Assembly (NCBI GenBank): GCA_015499995.1
Contig: JADNRV010000166.1
Location: forward strand, 1 to 64,000
Source of the DNA: Flammula alnicola
Taxonomy: Eukaryota > Basidiomycota > Agaricomycetes > Agaricales > Strophariaceae
Reading direction: 5' to 3'
DNA: 64,000 nt
Numbering within the stretch: position 1 is the first letter of the stretch; every line of letters begins with the position of its first letter. A model generated the notes under the pieces. It saw only the letters and a program-made list of their open reading frames with translations. It searched no databases and was not told the DNA's origin. Shown one piece after another: positions 1 through 12,623 of the stretch. A program made the position numbers and the translations under genes.

Positions 1-1
1 C

Positions 2-148
2 ATCTTTCGAAGGTTTAGAAAATTGGTAGGGATGCGGGTGCCCAGTAAGGCGTCAAAGAATCGCCGGGCGGTACAAGTGTCGCAGAGAAGAGTTTGGTTG
101 AATTCAGCATTGCGTCCCGCTAAATGGACATGGACAGCCACACAATAA
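2..148 (+). other. Possible 3' end of a gene entering from the left
   Basis: A reading frame open from the first bases runs 48 codons to a TAA at 146-148. The translation is rich in Arg and Lys. No family is recognised and no start lies inside the window, so it may be the last exon of an upstream gene or chance. Between 149 and 1427 I see no other convincing coding sequence, only AT-rich and low-complexity DNA and the inverted repeat listed separately. Confidence 0.2.
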
Positions 149-845
149 TCTAATCTAATCTACGCGATCACTTCTATCGCTTGGTCGATGTGTTTGCACA
201 GGTTTTCCCACCAAAGTACTGGGTTCTCAAAGAGAAAAAACCCAAAAAAGGAAGGGAAAAGAAGAGATTTGTAAGCAATATAGCCCTAACCTCCGAGCAA
301 GACTCCTCGCATATCTGTCTGATTTCTTACTGTGTCAACTGCGTCGCTTATCGCGCCAGTGCAGCCAAAAAATGTAATTTAATTAAATAGTACAGCTAAA
401 CATTGCAGGTACAATGCTTACAATTGGCCACCCCTCGACAGACTTCAATTTCATACTTACTACACCCACATTTCCTGCACGGAGCCAAGTTGGAGCCGAG
501 TTTCACCACCTTGCAACACTTGAAATTAATCTGAGGACAAGAATGTACTTACCATGATCCTTGCCCTGACACAGCTTGATGATTTTTTGGTGAACGCGCG
601 CTGACGCGTGCGGGGATTTACACCAGGTTTCCGAATGCGGTCCCTTGGCTTCTTTTTTTTTCAGGCTGCCGGCGAGTTGTCATGGCGCGAGTAGGAAAGG
701 ACTGGTGGTCCAGGACAGGATAAACAAGGGTATGGGAGGTTTACGCACCAAGAAAGGCCGAAGAGCAAGCAGATCCAGACAAGAGCAAGAGAAAAGCATT
801 AATTAATGATGATTGACGCGAGCGCGTTTAGTGAGCACGTGCCGT

Positions 846-896
846 GGCAGATAACATGGCAGATAACATGGGTCCGAGCACAGCATGTTATCTGCC
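846..896. repeat. Double direct repeat with matching inverted copy
   Basis: The 13-mer GGCAGATAACATG occurs twice back to back (846-858 and 858-870, sharing one base). Its reverse complement CATGTTATCTGCC lies at 884-896. The second copy and the inverted copy could form a 13-bp stem with a 13-nt loop. A related GGCAGATAACA word occurs near 1084. No gene lies next to it on either side within about 500 bp, and its role is unknown. Confidence 0.8.
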
Positions 897-1427
897 ATTG
901 GCTCGTGCGTCAAACAATTTGATTTTTCCAGCGCGCGTCTTTCGATTTTCTCAAATTCTTAAGAGACAATTCTATTTAATGGATGTATGGCTATATACAT
1001 GGAAGTCTACGTAGCGATAGCATGGGTTTTGGAGTTGTGAGCTCGGAAAGAATAGTCAAAAATCGACTTTTCGGAGTTTGCCGGGCAGATAACAGCCCAG
1101 CACTATGGTGTATAACCTTTGCGTATAAACCTTTGCACACCACGACATATTTATTGTCCTTTCGGTCGAATGAGTGTTCGAGAATCGATATTAGCACCGT
1201 ATCTGCTTTTCTTTCATCATAGGAGAATTGCCTGGCCTGAAACGAGCTATGCAATGGGCCCGTCACGCGTCATCAGTCGTAAATACAGAACCTACAGAAA
1301 TACAATTGGTACGAGGTTTCGAAGTCATACACTAATTATTCACTACAGTCCACAGTAAGGTACAGCTTGTCTGATGTCTGATTGATAGCGTAATATGGTG
1401 TTACATGTAATATTGGGTATCGAGGCG

Positions 1428-2191
1428 TTAGGAACGGAAACCACCGACGAAGGAGTTATCTTGTCCAGTTGTATGTGCCGGAGGTGGTGGTTCTGGTGGC
1501 TGTAGAAAGCCCTTAGAATCAAAAAATGAGCGAAGATACGGGTAACTCACAGGAGTGTAAGGCTGATCGCTACTTCGAGTGTGAGGAGGGGGACTACCCG
1601 GTGGCTGAAAAAAGATCAATGACTGCGGAAGAAATGGAGCATCAAAACACACCGGCGAGTATGCCTGTCCGTAATTCGCTTCCTTTCCGTACGGAGGCGG
1701 CGGTGGCGGCGCGTATTGGGAAGGGTACTCGGGGTTATATGGCGCTTGCGGAGCTTGTATGGGCGCCGTACCGTAGGGGACGTTGTAATTCGGTCCATTG
1801 TTTTCGTATGGTGCAGAGGAACTACCATTTTGGCCATAATATCCTGCATTTGATCGACCCCATAGTCCTCCGAATAATGGTTTCGGACCGAATTGGGCGT
1901 TCTGTGGAACGCCGCCCCCAGGGTTTACCGCCATCAGGGTGCGCGCACGACGCCTGCGACTTAGCATGACTAAGACACATATAAGGAAAAGAGCAAAAAG
2001 AACGGCTGGAAGAAGGAAAAGTCACTCGAGACGATTACTCTTGAAGAATTTAGAAAATGCTACTCACCGACGATACAGCCTGCGACTATTCTCCCGGCTG
2101 TACTCCTTCTACCACGAAAGACCATCTGCGCGTGAGCCGATGATACAAAGAAAGCCGAAATAAGAAATAAAGGTGTGTTTAACACGGCCAT
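1428..2191 (-). CDS. Single-pass membrane protein with Pro/Tyr-rich tail, RCR-like
   Basis: Modelled as four exons (2191-2068, 2005-1653, 1604-1551, 1499-1428) encoding 200 residues. All three introns have GT..AG ends (GTGAGT, GTGTGT and GTGAGT donors). The N terminus is a signal peptide ending near SSAHAQ. A short Arg-rich stretch follows, then one membrane segment (AVLFALFLICVLVML) and an Arg cluster (SRRRRARTL) that fits a cytosolic stop-transfer. The tail is dense in Pro, Tyr and Gly and contains PPPPPPYG, which includes a PPxY motif of the kind bound by Rsp5-type WW ubiquitin ligases. Yeast Rcr1/Rcr2, which affect chitin deposition and plasma-membrane protein sorting, share this architecture. 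The assignment rests on architecture, not on sequence I can align. A TATA box and a CRE palindrome lie upstream. Confidence 0.8.
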
Positions 2192-2230
2192 GGTGGTACT
2201 GTGGAAGGAGTTTTGGCGTGAAGGCGTTCT

Positions 2231-2257
2231 CCTTATATAAAAAGGAGGGTGACGTCA
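2231..2257 (-). promoter_or_regulatory. TATA box and CRE palindrome upstream of the 1428-2191 gene
   Basis: Reading the minus strand towards the ATG at 2191, a perfect TGACGTCA (2250-2257) is followed by a TATATAAGG-type TATA element (about 2232-2242). The palindrome is the consensus for CREB/ATF-type bZIP factors, which in fungi often act in stress responses. The position 60 bp before the start codon fits a core promoter. Regulation by a bZIP factor is inference. Confidence 0.6.
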
Positions 2258-3000
2258 TTCGCGTGACCGTTGGTCTCGGCCTTGGCGTGAGGGCTGGGCT
2301 ATGTAATTTGTAAACCTGTTTCTGCACGAATGCGCAGTCGGTGTTTTTTGCCAAGGCTGTGGTCGCAAGACCATGAATTGGACAAATGAAGCCAATGCGC
2401 GGGAGTGCGGAAGTTATCCGTCCTCAGCCAGATTTTTCCTGTTCTAGAGCTTGGCATAGCTTCGCATTCGTCAATAGGTCGCCGAGCGCATTCAAAAAAT
2501 GTTGGTTGCTGAAGTACGGGTACTTATATAAGTTTCAGACGCCTCGCTCGGACAATCCACAAGATGGAGGCTCGTTCAAACTCACCTCGGCAAGATAAAA
2601 ATATTTTCAATACTTTATCAGACTATGCACGCATAGGTATACGCTGCTCAGGAATAGAGAGTTTCGGCGTCGGGAATAGCTTTTGTCTGCGGAAGGTGAT
2701 ATGATACAAATTCAAAACAAGCCAGTCTGTAGATAGTTGGAGGTGGCACGTTGGCTTTGGGCGGAGAGCCTCTGGGACGCATCTGAGGAACCGTAATTAG
2801 TTCCATGGGAGGAGGGCGATCGAACGATTGACAGACCCACGTCAGGCCGCGATCGAACAAGTCGAAATATGTTGGGAAATTCAAGGGAAGAGCAAGGCGC
2901 TGGGGTTTGCAGCGGCGCAGGAGGAGTGATAGTTCTGGTTCAACTCATCGCTGAATCAAACTCAACATCGTTAGATCACGGGACCAATATTTGTTCGTAG

Positions 3001-3028
3001 TTGGCAAGAGCAAGGCCGCTCTTGCCAA
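3001..3028. repeat. Perfect 11-bp stem hairpin
   Basis: TTGGCAAGAGC (3001-3011), AAGGCC (3012-3017) and GCTCTTGCCAA (3018-3028) form an 11-bp perfect inverted repeat with a 6-nt spacer. Two further GCTTGCCA words follow within 35 bp (about 3040-3060), so the CTTGCCA word is clustered here. It could be a binding-site cluster or a fold-back. No gene is adjacent. Confidence 0.8.
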
Positions 3029-3797
3029 TGACTTGCAAGTGCTTGCCAGAAGCTTGCCACTGCAAGTTTCACACCGCAGCTTTCAAGCTGGACTCTCGAC
3101 ATTCAGAGGCTACAGCCTGAGCGACGCCATCGTTAAGTCGTTTGCTTTTTTCCCTCTCTGGCTAACGTTCGTAGGCCTCCAATCTTGAACGCTTGAAATT
3201 TGGCCGCGGCATTCGGGTAACACAGGGCTACGCAACTCACCGACGTCGTTTCTCATTTATTGAGCCTGCCGTTCCACCATTACAGATGAATTGAGGAAGT
3301 TATAAAGCAGCGCGAACGAAAGCAAGAAGTAAGTTCAACCCACCCAAACGCCTTCATCGATCCTTGATTTTCACGAATCGCTTTGAAGAACATTTCCCAG
3401 AGCTGTGAAAGAAGATGTCCTGCCTGCCTCGATTGATCTCTTCCCAATGAAAATAATTCCATTGCTATATCGCCTTCTGCCAGTGGTGCTCGCCGCCCTA
3501 ACTGGTGTGATCTTGGCCTTGCGTAGGAAACCTTACCGTGTTTCTTTGATCCGTGCACTCATCTATGCTACAGCGCACGGCCATTTTTTGCTTCAGTCAG
3601 AAGGCGGGCATTGAACCCAGCAGCTTCTTCATCTTCCCAATACCCAGAGTCGACGTGTACCGCCGTTATGCACGCAAATAAACTTCTAGACTCTTGCGCA
3701 TTGTTTGCATCAGATGCTATCGGCGTTTTTGCAGTTGGAAGAACTGTTCGTAGACATGCAAGCCAGCTGTTCTTGTTCACAGAACGCTCTCAAGTCC

Positions 3798-4041
3798 TCA
3801 CGAAAGGCCCCCTGATACGCTCATGGGTTCGGATATGCTATCACCCTGGAAGATCTCCCGAGAAATTCGATTCGCAAGGTTGACTGTACGCGGCGTTTTA
3901 CCTTGCTCCTCTTTCTCCGCGTTTTTTCCCCTTGACATCTCCCTTTCAAAAAATACAATCCGGGTATTCGTTTCTCCTCCAGCGAGACCCACATTCGTAC
4001 TGACGGTCCGGTCGCAACTCGTGAGGAGAATACCTGTCCAT
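3798..4041 (-). CDS. Possible small basic protein, frame broken at a T run
   Basis: An ATG at 4041 opens a frame beginning MDRYSPHELR, rich in charged residues. It stops at a run of six T (plus-strand A run 3948-3953). The adjoining frame then stays open to 3798 with similar composition (EREMSRGKNAEKEEQ). With one T fewer the two halves would read through as about 80 residues. I do not recognise the protein. It fits the pattern of one-base homopolymer differences seen in clearer genes here but could be chance. Confidence 0.2.
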
Positions 4042-5694
4042 GACACAACAAATGGTATGTTTCTTTTGTGGTGAAATTTGTGCCTGTGGCTTTGCGGCTA
4101 CTATGCCTCGAAATGAGAAATATCTGCTTGTTGGCTAGTGTAGCACGACGCCTCTCTTCTACGCCTCTGGAGGATACAGATCGGGTCAATGAGACGACGG
4201 CTGTTATGTTGAAGCGACTGACGAATATTGAAGACAGGAGATACTGTAGCTCACGAGCTAAAGCCTCCACTCTCATGACCTGATTCTTGCCGTGATTAAA
4301 ACATGACCTTCGGACTCTCAGCAAGGCGTAAACTTTCCCAAGGCTTGGACGTTCGAGAGGGTGGTAAGCCTCCTGAGGACGTGGTGTGAAAGAGGACAAA
4401 GGTCACCCACGACAGAAAAGCGCAGCACTTGGCCAAGCCAGATGCTGCACCCCATGATTTGGCCCTCAAGTTATTCTCGCACTTCGGCGATAAGGTAGGT
4501 TTCGATCGGCTCTATCAATGAGGTCGCACCATGCTATCACGTTAGCCTGTGGAAAATTCATACAGGACGCTAGATAGGCTACTGCATTGGTTGATCATAT
4601 ACCGAGTGTCCTGTAGCGGGCGGAAATTCTATATATTTGTCTCCCAGCTATCTCGTATACATTACTCCACTCAGACTTCGACTTGTAACGGTAAATTAGG
4701 CATAAAAGAAACCCTCTGCTTCAGCCTTGTTTTTTTTTTTTTTTTCAAACGATTACACACAAGAATTAGATCAAATGAACGTGGTTTCCCGACGCGATTG
4801 ATAATCGTTGGTTACTTGATTGCTAGATATATTTTCGTACTTGCCATTAATTTGACGGTTTCCACTCTGTTAGGATCGATGCAAGAATAATCAGGCACTT
4901 TACTTTCCCGATTTATACAAAGTAGATGCATTCGTGAGATCGTGGTTCATGCTTGCGAAAAATGGTGTTTAAAAATACCTCAGGAGTCACACATGTACCC
5001 ATGTTTGGTGATGAACACCTCTGGGACGGTGATTCGCTTTCATGTTGCCATGTGTTGCGTAGGGTCTTTAGTACCAAGCAATGCATTCAGGATGGCCGCC
5101 TTTCGACTCGAGAAAGATTTCTAAACAGCCCACTCTCAGAAACGTTTTGTGAAAAGGTAGTTGAGTGACCAGAACAATCTTTATTATTGCTGTGTCGACG
5201 TCGAGGAACCAGAATCTTATATATCTATGTATATATAGCAGAATTCCTTCTTATGTGGCACTTGGATAACATTAAAAATATTTTCCTACTTCAACGGCGT
5301 ACCACTAATAGCTGATATGACGAAATTTCCCGATTTTAAACTTTTAGATCACTTTGTAGCCGTCCCAAATGATTGTATTGCATCTCGGTACTGCGGACAA
5401 TAATAATATACCTTATTGTAAATTAACATCTCCTGCTTGGGTTTCGATCTATATGACGTGATCAACTCTCTTATAACTAGATGGCCTCCGCATGAAAGGA
5501 TCTATGGAATGGTGGGATGTGCGAGGACAACTAGTACCCGGGCGCATTGACGTAACGGTCATGCGATGTTCAAGTTGTTGTGCGGTTGGAGATATCTTGT
5601 GGAAAAACGATGTTTTTCTCATCGGCTTCAAGCCGGACGGACAACGGTGGAAACATGGAACTAGGCTACCTATTCATTTTTTCAGAGCTGAGTC

Positions 5695-5998
5695 ATGATG
5701 TTTTTACGCACTGCAACACCTCCTGAAGCCAATAGAATCGCGTCTTATATGTGGCATAGCGAGGAGAGTGGTCTGGACGCGGAAATCGGATATTTCTTCG
5801 GCGTATATAGGTGGTGTCCTTCAGCCGAGAAGCTTCATCGGTATTCGCCTCGGGATCAGAATTTCGCCAAAGGTAATGCACTGTCCCTTTAGCTTTACCC
5901 CCAGACTGTCTCTTTCCGCAGAATTCTTGAGATATCCAATTTGTGGGAGGTTGAACGAGATACCGCTTCCGGTAGGAATACAGAATCTGGCTACTTAA
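5695..5998 (+). CDS. Possible two-exon small protein
   Basis: An ATG at 5695 starts a 59-codon frame that joins through a 49-nt GT..CCGCAG intron (5873-5921) to a 25-codon exon ending in TAA (5996-5998), giving 84 residues. The second exon reads FLRYPICGRLNEIPLPVG, and the splice join is in frame. A separate ATG frame at 5492-5698 runs into it and may belong to the same locus. No family is recognised and there is no signal peptide. The surrounding sequence is otherwise gene-poor, so a decayed gene or chance remains possible. Confidence 0.3.
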
Positions 5999-5999
5999 C

Positions 6000-8900
6000 A
6001 CCCAGGCATTGTGGATTGGAGAAATATCTTCCTTGCAGCGCAAAGCTCACTCATCTGAGATTAAAGGCAATTTTTAAGCATGGAGCGGAGGATCGAGGAA
6101 ATCATCGCTGCCTGAGACCTATCCGCAGAGTGACCCAACGACTTTACATGAAAACTAGTCTCATTATACTTGGTATCTGCCCATTTTAGTTTGTCAGATC
6201 CGACATGGTCAGTAGTCCCTCCGTATGAGGCTGACAGAGGCGTTTGGGCGTTCGAACGCCCCAAGGCAATGGGATGATTAGACGGATAGGGAGGTCCAAG
6301 ACTCTGCCGGCACGGCGATACCTCGATTCGTAATTCCATATGCCTGCTGACATAGAGTGGGATCGCATAGCTTGACCGTGGATGGGTCTGAACTAGAAGC
6401 AAGGCAACAAACACAGAAAAACACTCATGGGAAATACCCACATGGTAGGAGAATCACCAACGGTAAAATATGAGGGATGACTCCTCTTCAACAAGTTTGA
6501 TTTGGTACTGTACTTATTCATAGACCCTCCTTCTGGACGTGGCGTACGCGAAAAAAAAAAAAGCGGAATCATTATTCTGGTATAGGCACAAGAAGCGTTG
6601 CAGCCGCACAGGCGGAAAGAAATCATGGAGGTAACGGAGAACAGGTGCTCATTCTTACGTCTATCTTTACGCCGTTGAAAAGGTCATTGAGCGGACAAAA
6701 TGCTACATTCAGGTGTGCGGAACCGATAAAACCTGCTTCTGAGATCGGGTCGAGGGAAAGCGCAGTCATATTTGATGCTTTCCGATGTCGGGACCATCAA
6801 TAACTGGAGGGACAACTTGGAATATGAATAAGGGCTGACTCGAGCTTGTAAGTCGGAGCGCACTGCAACTGAGGGCCTACGCGGAGCGTGGACCCATCGA
6901 ATGCAGGATGACTGGAAAGCAGGTTTAATGAATGCATATGTTTGCATGCCGAACGCTGGGCGTATCTGTCAATCTCGGCATCCATCGTTCTACGGTCACC
7001 TGGGCGGTATAACATGGGAATCATGTACGGGAAAGCGTTGATTCCGTGCTTCTATTAAAACTGTGATAATCAAGGAGGTATGCGGGAGCTCTATGTTTTA
7101 GTCCAGCTCTTCACTCATTCGATTCGAGCAGGACAGAGAAAGCATCCCAAATGAGCTGGGATGCCATTACAGGCTCTCACAGGCTTTCGAGATTGCATTG
7201 CGTCCCATGACTTTGACGAGTTTAGTAGTACTTCTGAGAATCAAATTGATAATAAATGCGGAGATAAGCTTTCTCTGACACCGTAAACCATCTGGCAATT
7301 AAAATATCACTCACAAAAATTTAAACCTTGGGCATCTTTCCTATGTGACGATCCCCCAACTTCAGGCAAATTAAGATATTCGATTTCACGACGGTATAGA
7401 GAAACTTGGTTCATAGTTCTTCGTTAGTCGTGACTCTGGTGGGCAGCGCAAGTAAAATCGGCCCCTTGCCTATCGCTTTATCGCGATAGCAAAATTGTAA
7501 TCGTCATTATGGCGACGAGCCAAAGACTAACCCACTAAAAGGAACTCGTATTAATGTTCTCCGCTTTGCAGGGTCTGACATGCCCTGTAGGACACTGAAT
7601 TCTAATGCTGGCTCCCGCCGGACTAAATAAACCGCCTTGCTGATTCTCTGATTATTGCAATACTGGACAATGTTGTTTTTTTAGTCAATATGTAAAATGA
7701 CGTTTGAGATATAGTCACGTAGACCAAGCCGAGCTCTTCTCGGAGGGAAAATAACACTACTCAACCCCTAAACTCCTTGAAGCGCTTGTCTTCACGGTTC
7801 CTCCGTCGGCAGAGGATGGATAAACTGCGAGTAAACCAAAGCAGGAGAAGTCCCAGCCAACTATTTTAAATTTCTTCTGACCAACGTTCTCTAGCGAAGA
7901 ACAAATCAACATCAATAATAGGGCGCTGGCAGATATGTCTATTAATAGAGTAGCCATAGATTCTAGGCGCAGCGGCCAGGACGGACGGTGTACCTACGGG
8001 TAGCGAAGGTAACAACGACGTCGATGGCGGCGTATGTAGGGTGTATAGATATCTGAAGCTCGCCGACATATAGAGCTTCACGGCAGTGTCATTAATGCCT
8101 AGAGATCATCAGCCAAGACGTTGTATGATCGAGGGCGCGCAGGGGCACATACAAAAGTAGTATTTACTAAACAGGGACTTGCAATTGACGTGGGATAGAC
8201 AGCCCTTGCTGTGCAGCGTCGGACATAGCCCATACGTCGATAAACCGAGGGAGTGTATTGCATCCTGCATATTCCACCCCAGCGGCGATGGGTGCTACCC
8301 GGCATCTCGATTAACGGATGCTATTTATGGGAGAGATGCATTTACCGCCGAGTGTCTACCTGTATGTAGATACCCGCACGTTACATGTCAGGCTCCTGGC
8401 CATTGTTTTCATGGTTGTACGAACTCATGTACATTTCTACGAAATGAAAATTTCGTGCTCTGATGAAGAGATGACAGATGAGATAACGATTACATGCAGT
8501 CTGCAATGAGCGTTGATGGAAGAAGTTTTTCAGACGCCACGTCGTATCAGGAAACTAGGATAGGGTTCAAGGATTTGTTGACCATCAGTGACTCGCCAAA
8601 GTTTCGGCTTTTAATCAACGCGTAGAAGAAGGATTGTACAACAAACATATGCCACTATTCGCTTTGATACAACAAACTTTGCGTGAGAGGTGTTACGGTG
8701 GTCTGAAAGAGCGACATGATATATGCTTCGAACGGAGCCAGGATTCGATGAACTCTGGGTCATACGACGAATGAAACATGAAGATGTGGACTCATCAATG
8801 ATCTCGGTCAACGACTACAACTGACCCATGAACTCGTCCCGGTCTTCGGCGAAAGTCAGCCAGCCCAGTGTTCTATCCCACGGACCGATGAAACGTTCAA

Positions 8901-10513
8901 ATGCCGATGTCCAAATAAGCGCCGTAGAAGGGAAAATGAAAGGGTTCTAGACGAGTGCAATGTGTTTCGAAACATGGGAGAAAACATGGGAGAAGAGAGG
9001 CCATAAGGGCTGCACACATGCTCGCGCTGCGCGAAGAGTCAGATAACGCTATGGCATTGTCTCCATTAAGATTAAGCGCGAGCTTATGAGGGCAAGTAGC
9101 ATGGGCAAGGGAGCCTTATACGCATGGTCCGGCAGCAGAGGCGAGAAGTGACACGAGCGTGGTTTTTGTGAATACAAGTGTGATTGCTCAGCACATCGCC
9201 TTGTGCCAAGAGCGGGGAGAGAGCCTAAACGGTGGGAGCGTTCAAATATCCGCCATACTTATCGTCGCAGCAGCGGCGAATGAATTGTATTATATCTATC
9301 GCCAAGAGCGACTTGGGGACATGAGTGACTCGAGGACGTAGGAGCCTATTCTAAGTGGAGAACAACGGATATTAGGATGCAGGTCGGCACGTCATGGGGC
9401 GCAGCGGCGATTCGAACAAATCTCGTGTGGGTGGGAACAGTGGAACGCACCATCAAGATGTCCTTCTGAACCAAACATCCGAGGTTGGGATTGGAGACCG
9501 TCATTTGATTGGTGATGTGTATGTATGTATCGGGTGCTCCGTTTCCGCGGAAAGACAATGGTATTGACATGTAGGTTGTAGTTGTTTTGGTCGGGAGAAT
9601 GGTATAAGCCGAGGTGGGTTAGCAATTGTTCTACTACCCGAGCCAAAGAGTCATTGACTGATAAGAAGAGTGCTCAGTGATACATGTTGCCTTGGAGTGC
9701 GAAACCTGTGATTCGGCCGGTCATGTAGGAAACGGAGGACCAAGTGATGACAGCAAGATAGAGTGAGACGGAGAAAAGCACGGAGACGGAAGGACTGATC
9801 AAAATGAAGGTGGGGATCGGCAGGTGTGTCGCAGACGATATATTCTGATGACATCACACGCGAACTGCGAGAAAAAGGCGATTGGGGTGGGGGAGGATTC
9901 AGTTTCGAGTTCATAACATGCAGTAGGTGGATGACATGGCCAGAGTGAGTGGGGACAGGAGTGTGCGAATGGATGAATGATAGAACAAACAAACGGTGAT
10001 GATTTTGTGTTGTTTCTAGAAGGACGTTTGGCACTTGCTTCGGTGATAGAAGCCTACACGGGTTACGGGCGGCTGACCAGAGGTGAGGTACTGAGGACAT
10101 ACTGTCGTGCGTCAATAGTGATGGGTGATGGGAGCTGAAGGTGAGGAAAGTGAGAAACCAATGAGCGCAAACATGAAAAGATCCGACGAGGAGGAGGGGG
10201 AGAGGGTGCTGCGGAGAAGCTATGGCTGTGGCGATATCACCGGATGCAATAGCTGTGTGGGTGTGAGATTTTCATTTCCTTTTGGGGATCTGATCGGCAA
10301 GCAACTGGCAGCGGCAGACGCGCGGCACGGTGGGCGGGGTAGCGGGCAAACGGAGTCCGTTGGCCAATGAGAGTGAGCGGGGTGGCGGAGATGGCCGATC
10401 GGCATGGATGTGCCGAGTCAACGATGCAAAACAAAGTTTAGTAAAGGTGTTCAAAAGTTGAAAGACAAGAAGAGAAAGCAGTTCTCCTCGCTTTCCCGTC
10501 TCTCGCTACAGCA
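6000..10513. other. Long stretch without a convincing gene
   Basis: Open frames here are short, mostly lack ATG starts and do not join through plausible introns. One plus frame at 8179-8463 is unusually Cys-rich but begins at TTG with a stop just upstream. From about 9650 onward the sequence becomes purine-rich on the plus strand (GAGG and GGGAG words). From about 10550 it becomes CT-rich, which fits the upstream and first-intron region of the MADS-box gene starting at 10514. Confidence 0.5.
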
Positions 10514-12623
10514 ATGGGCAGAAGAAAGATCGAAATACAACCCATCACCGTGAGCTTCACTCTCTTTTTACGTCCGCTGCTATTATCGTCTCTGCCCCAT
10601 CCTGCCCTCCCCTCCGCCTTCCTCCTCTCTATTTATTCTTCAATCCTCCCCGCTAATCCCAGTCGCTTACCCTGAATTATACTTAGCACGAACGAAATCG
10701 CTCTGTCACTTTTTTAAAGGCACGTCGCAGGTTCGCTTTTTTATATCGCTATTTTTGTGCTAATAAGCTTGGCATCTTATATTATTCTTATCCCCCTCTC
10801 CATCCCGCCCACCTCCTCGACCTCCGCCCTTGACATCGCCAGCGCAAGAATGGGCTTTTCAAAAAAGCATACGAGCTCGGTGTTCTCTGCTCCGTCGATG
10901 TCGCAGTCATCATCTTCGGTTCGTCTCCGCTTTCGTCGCCGATATTTGGCGTATTACTGACCCTTGTTCTATTTTTATCGTCATGTAGAGGAACGGCCAG
11001 GGCACCATGTAAAGCTCTACCAGTACGGATCCTCAGATATCCACGACATTGTCCAGAGGCATATCAGGGTATGTTCTCGTTGTCTTACCTCTCTCTCACT
11101 GATCCTTATCTTTGCCATCAGCACGACGGCGAAAAAGATACTCGAGGACCCCCAGACTTTTCGGGTAACAGCAACAGCAAGCTCGATGATATCGCCGGTG
11201 ACGACGACGAAGATGTGGATGACGATGACGACGTACCAGTTCGCAGCAAGAGGAGACATGATGGAAAGCTGAAGCCACCACCAGACATGGTTACGGGCGG
11301 TGTACGTGGCATATCTCTTCGTTCAATTTCCTCTCTCACATGCCCATGCAGATGGATTACGCCTCCCACCATCGTAACGTATCCATACCACAGCCTCCAC
11401 CACTTTCTCTCCACGGTATCAGTGGCCAGTCGAGTGGAGGAGGGGCCAGTCTCCCTATTTCCAACGACCGCGGCATGCCGCGAGACATGAACAAAAGAAG
11501 CACTCGCCTCAGCCTTCACCCTGGACACAGCAGATCGCCCTCAGACGACCTGAACCCCAACACCGGCCCCTACTCGTACCATGCAAACCAAAGCTCTGGA
11601 CCTTTCACTCGCGGCGGCCAATACAGCCACCACCCTTCCCAGCACCACCAACAGCACCACAGCTCCAATCCGCAGTACCAGCCCTTCTTTCCCGTCTCTA
11701 CACACACATCGCCACCGCCCTCGTTTATCCCGCTCCAATCTGACTTTCCTCGTGGACCAGGTTCGAGAGGCGGCGGCGGCGGAGGTGGGCCTAGTTTTGG
11801 CCTCCCGCCTAGAAGCACCAGCTCGAACCCAACACAGTATGAAAACCCTGGCATGTATTCCGGTATGGTGAGGAACCAGTCGCAAGGGTCGTCGCAGCCG
11901 ACGGGTCCTGGCGGCGGTGCGGGCGGCGGTGGTGATTTGTTCGCGGCGTTTCTAGACGCTGATGAACAGAGTCGACACCAGAGCCAGGCGCAGCAGGGAT
12001 CCGGGTTCGTAGGGTTGGATTGGCCTGTACACGGTGGTGGTGGTGGTGGTGCAGGATCTACCGCTCCATCTGGACCGTCAAGCTCAGGTCAGTACCTTTT
12101 ATTTTTACTTCTTCCCCTCCCTTTCCTTACATCGTATCTAATAATTCGACCCCCATTTTTTTTAATTCCTCACAATGAACATTTCACTCACAACTCCCTT
12201 TGTCCAGTCTCCAACCCATCCGCCGGGTCCTCCGCCGGGCCCGACGCACCAGGCGGCGGTAATGGTAACTGGCTCGACTTCCTCTCCGGGAACAACCCCA
12301 ACGCCGCCTCCGCCCAAAGCGGGCGCGAATCCATGTCCTGGGAACGCGGTGGCGGGCCCAGCGGGCCAGGGGGCGGCGACCACGGACACAGAGGCGACAT
12401 CACTGATATGTTCGGCGCCAGCGAGCGAGGGCGCGCTGGAAGTGGTGCTGGTGGAGGGGGCATAGGCCCGGGCTCCCCGATGGTGGTGGGTATCAGTGGT
12501 GCGAAGAGGTCGAAGGGTGATGACGATGTGGGTGGAGGGCCCGGGGGGATTTTGGCATCGCCGGCTAGCGTGAACGGTCGAGGAGGGGATGGGAAGAAGG
12601 ATGGGATGAAAGATGGTGGTTGA
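10514..12623 (+). CDS. MADS-box transcription factor, MEF2/Rlm1 type
   Basis: Seven exons (10514-10549, 10687-10719, 10843-10918, 10989-11068, 11122-11301, 11352-12087, 12208-12623) give 518 residues with no internal stop. The MADS domain is residues 1 to about 60, beginning MGRRKIEIQPITHERNRSV and continuing FKKAYELGVLCSVDVAVI, followed by a MEF2-like extension (KLYQYGSSDIHDIVQRHIR). These features place it in the type II MEF2/Rlm1 class, which in fungi acts downstream of the cell-wall-integrity MAP kinase. An acidic patch (DDDEDVDDDDDVPV) and a long Gly/Pro/Ser/Gln-rich C-terminal region follow, typical of an activation domain, with a basic KRSKGDDD near the end. Intron 2 (10720-10842) begins with GC, not GT; it splits the MADS box between FLK and RKNG. 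The ATG was chosen because it begins the conserved MADS domain. Confidence 0.95.

Larger units (their letters stand above)
2192..5490. other. Gene-poor stretch with weak coding fragments
   Basis: Apart from the promoter, the hairpin and the small minus-strand fragment listed separately, no gene could be built here. A minus-strand frame ending at 2648 is open for nearly 100 codons but has no ATG and matches no family I know. Frames between 3280 and 3780 (-) and near 4962-5168 (+) look mildly protein-like but do not join through good splice sites. Confidence 0.4.

Noticed and set aside
6061..6441. Minus frame with a signal-peptide-like N terminus
   Set aside because: The first codon is GTG; the first ATG lies after the hydrophobic stretch and a stop precedes the frame.
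8179..8463. Cys-rich 94-codon plus-strand frame
   Set aside because: It begins at TTG with an in-frame stop just upstream, has no ATG or signal peptide, and no splice partner was found.
9651..10115. 154-codon minus frame
   Set aside because: It starts at TTG, its composition reflects purine-rich plus-strand DNA, and no domain or intron supports it.
11118..12465. Long minus-strand and alternative plus frames over the MADS gene
   Set aside because: They are shadows of the GC-rich, Gly/Pro-coding exons of the MADS-box gene.
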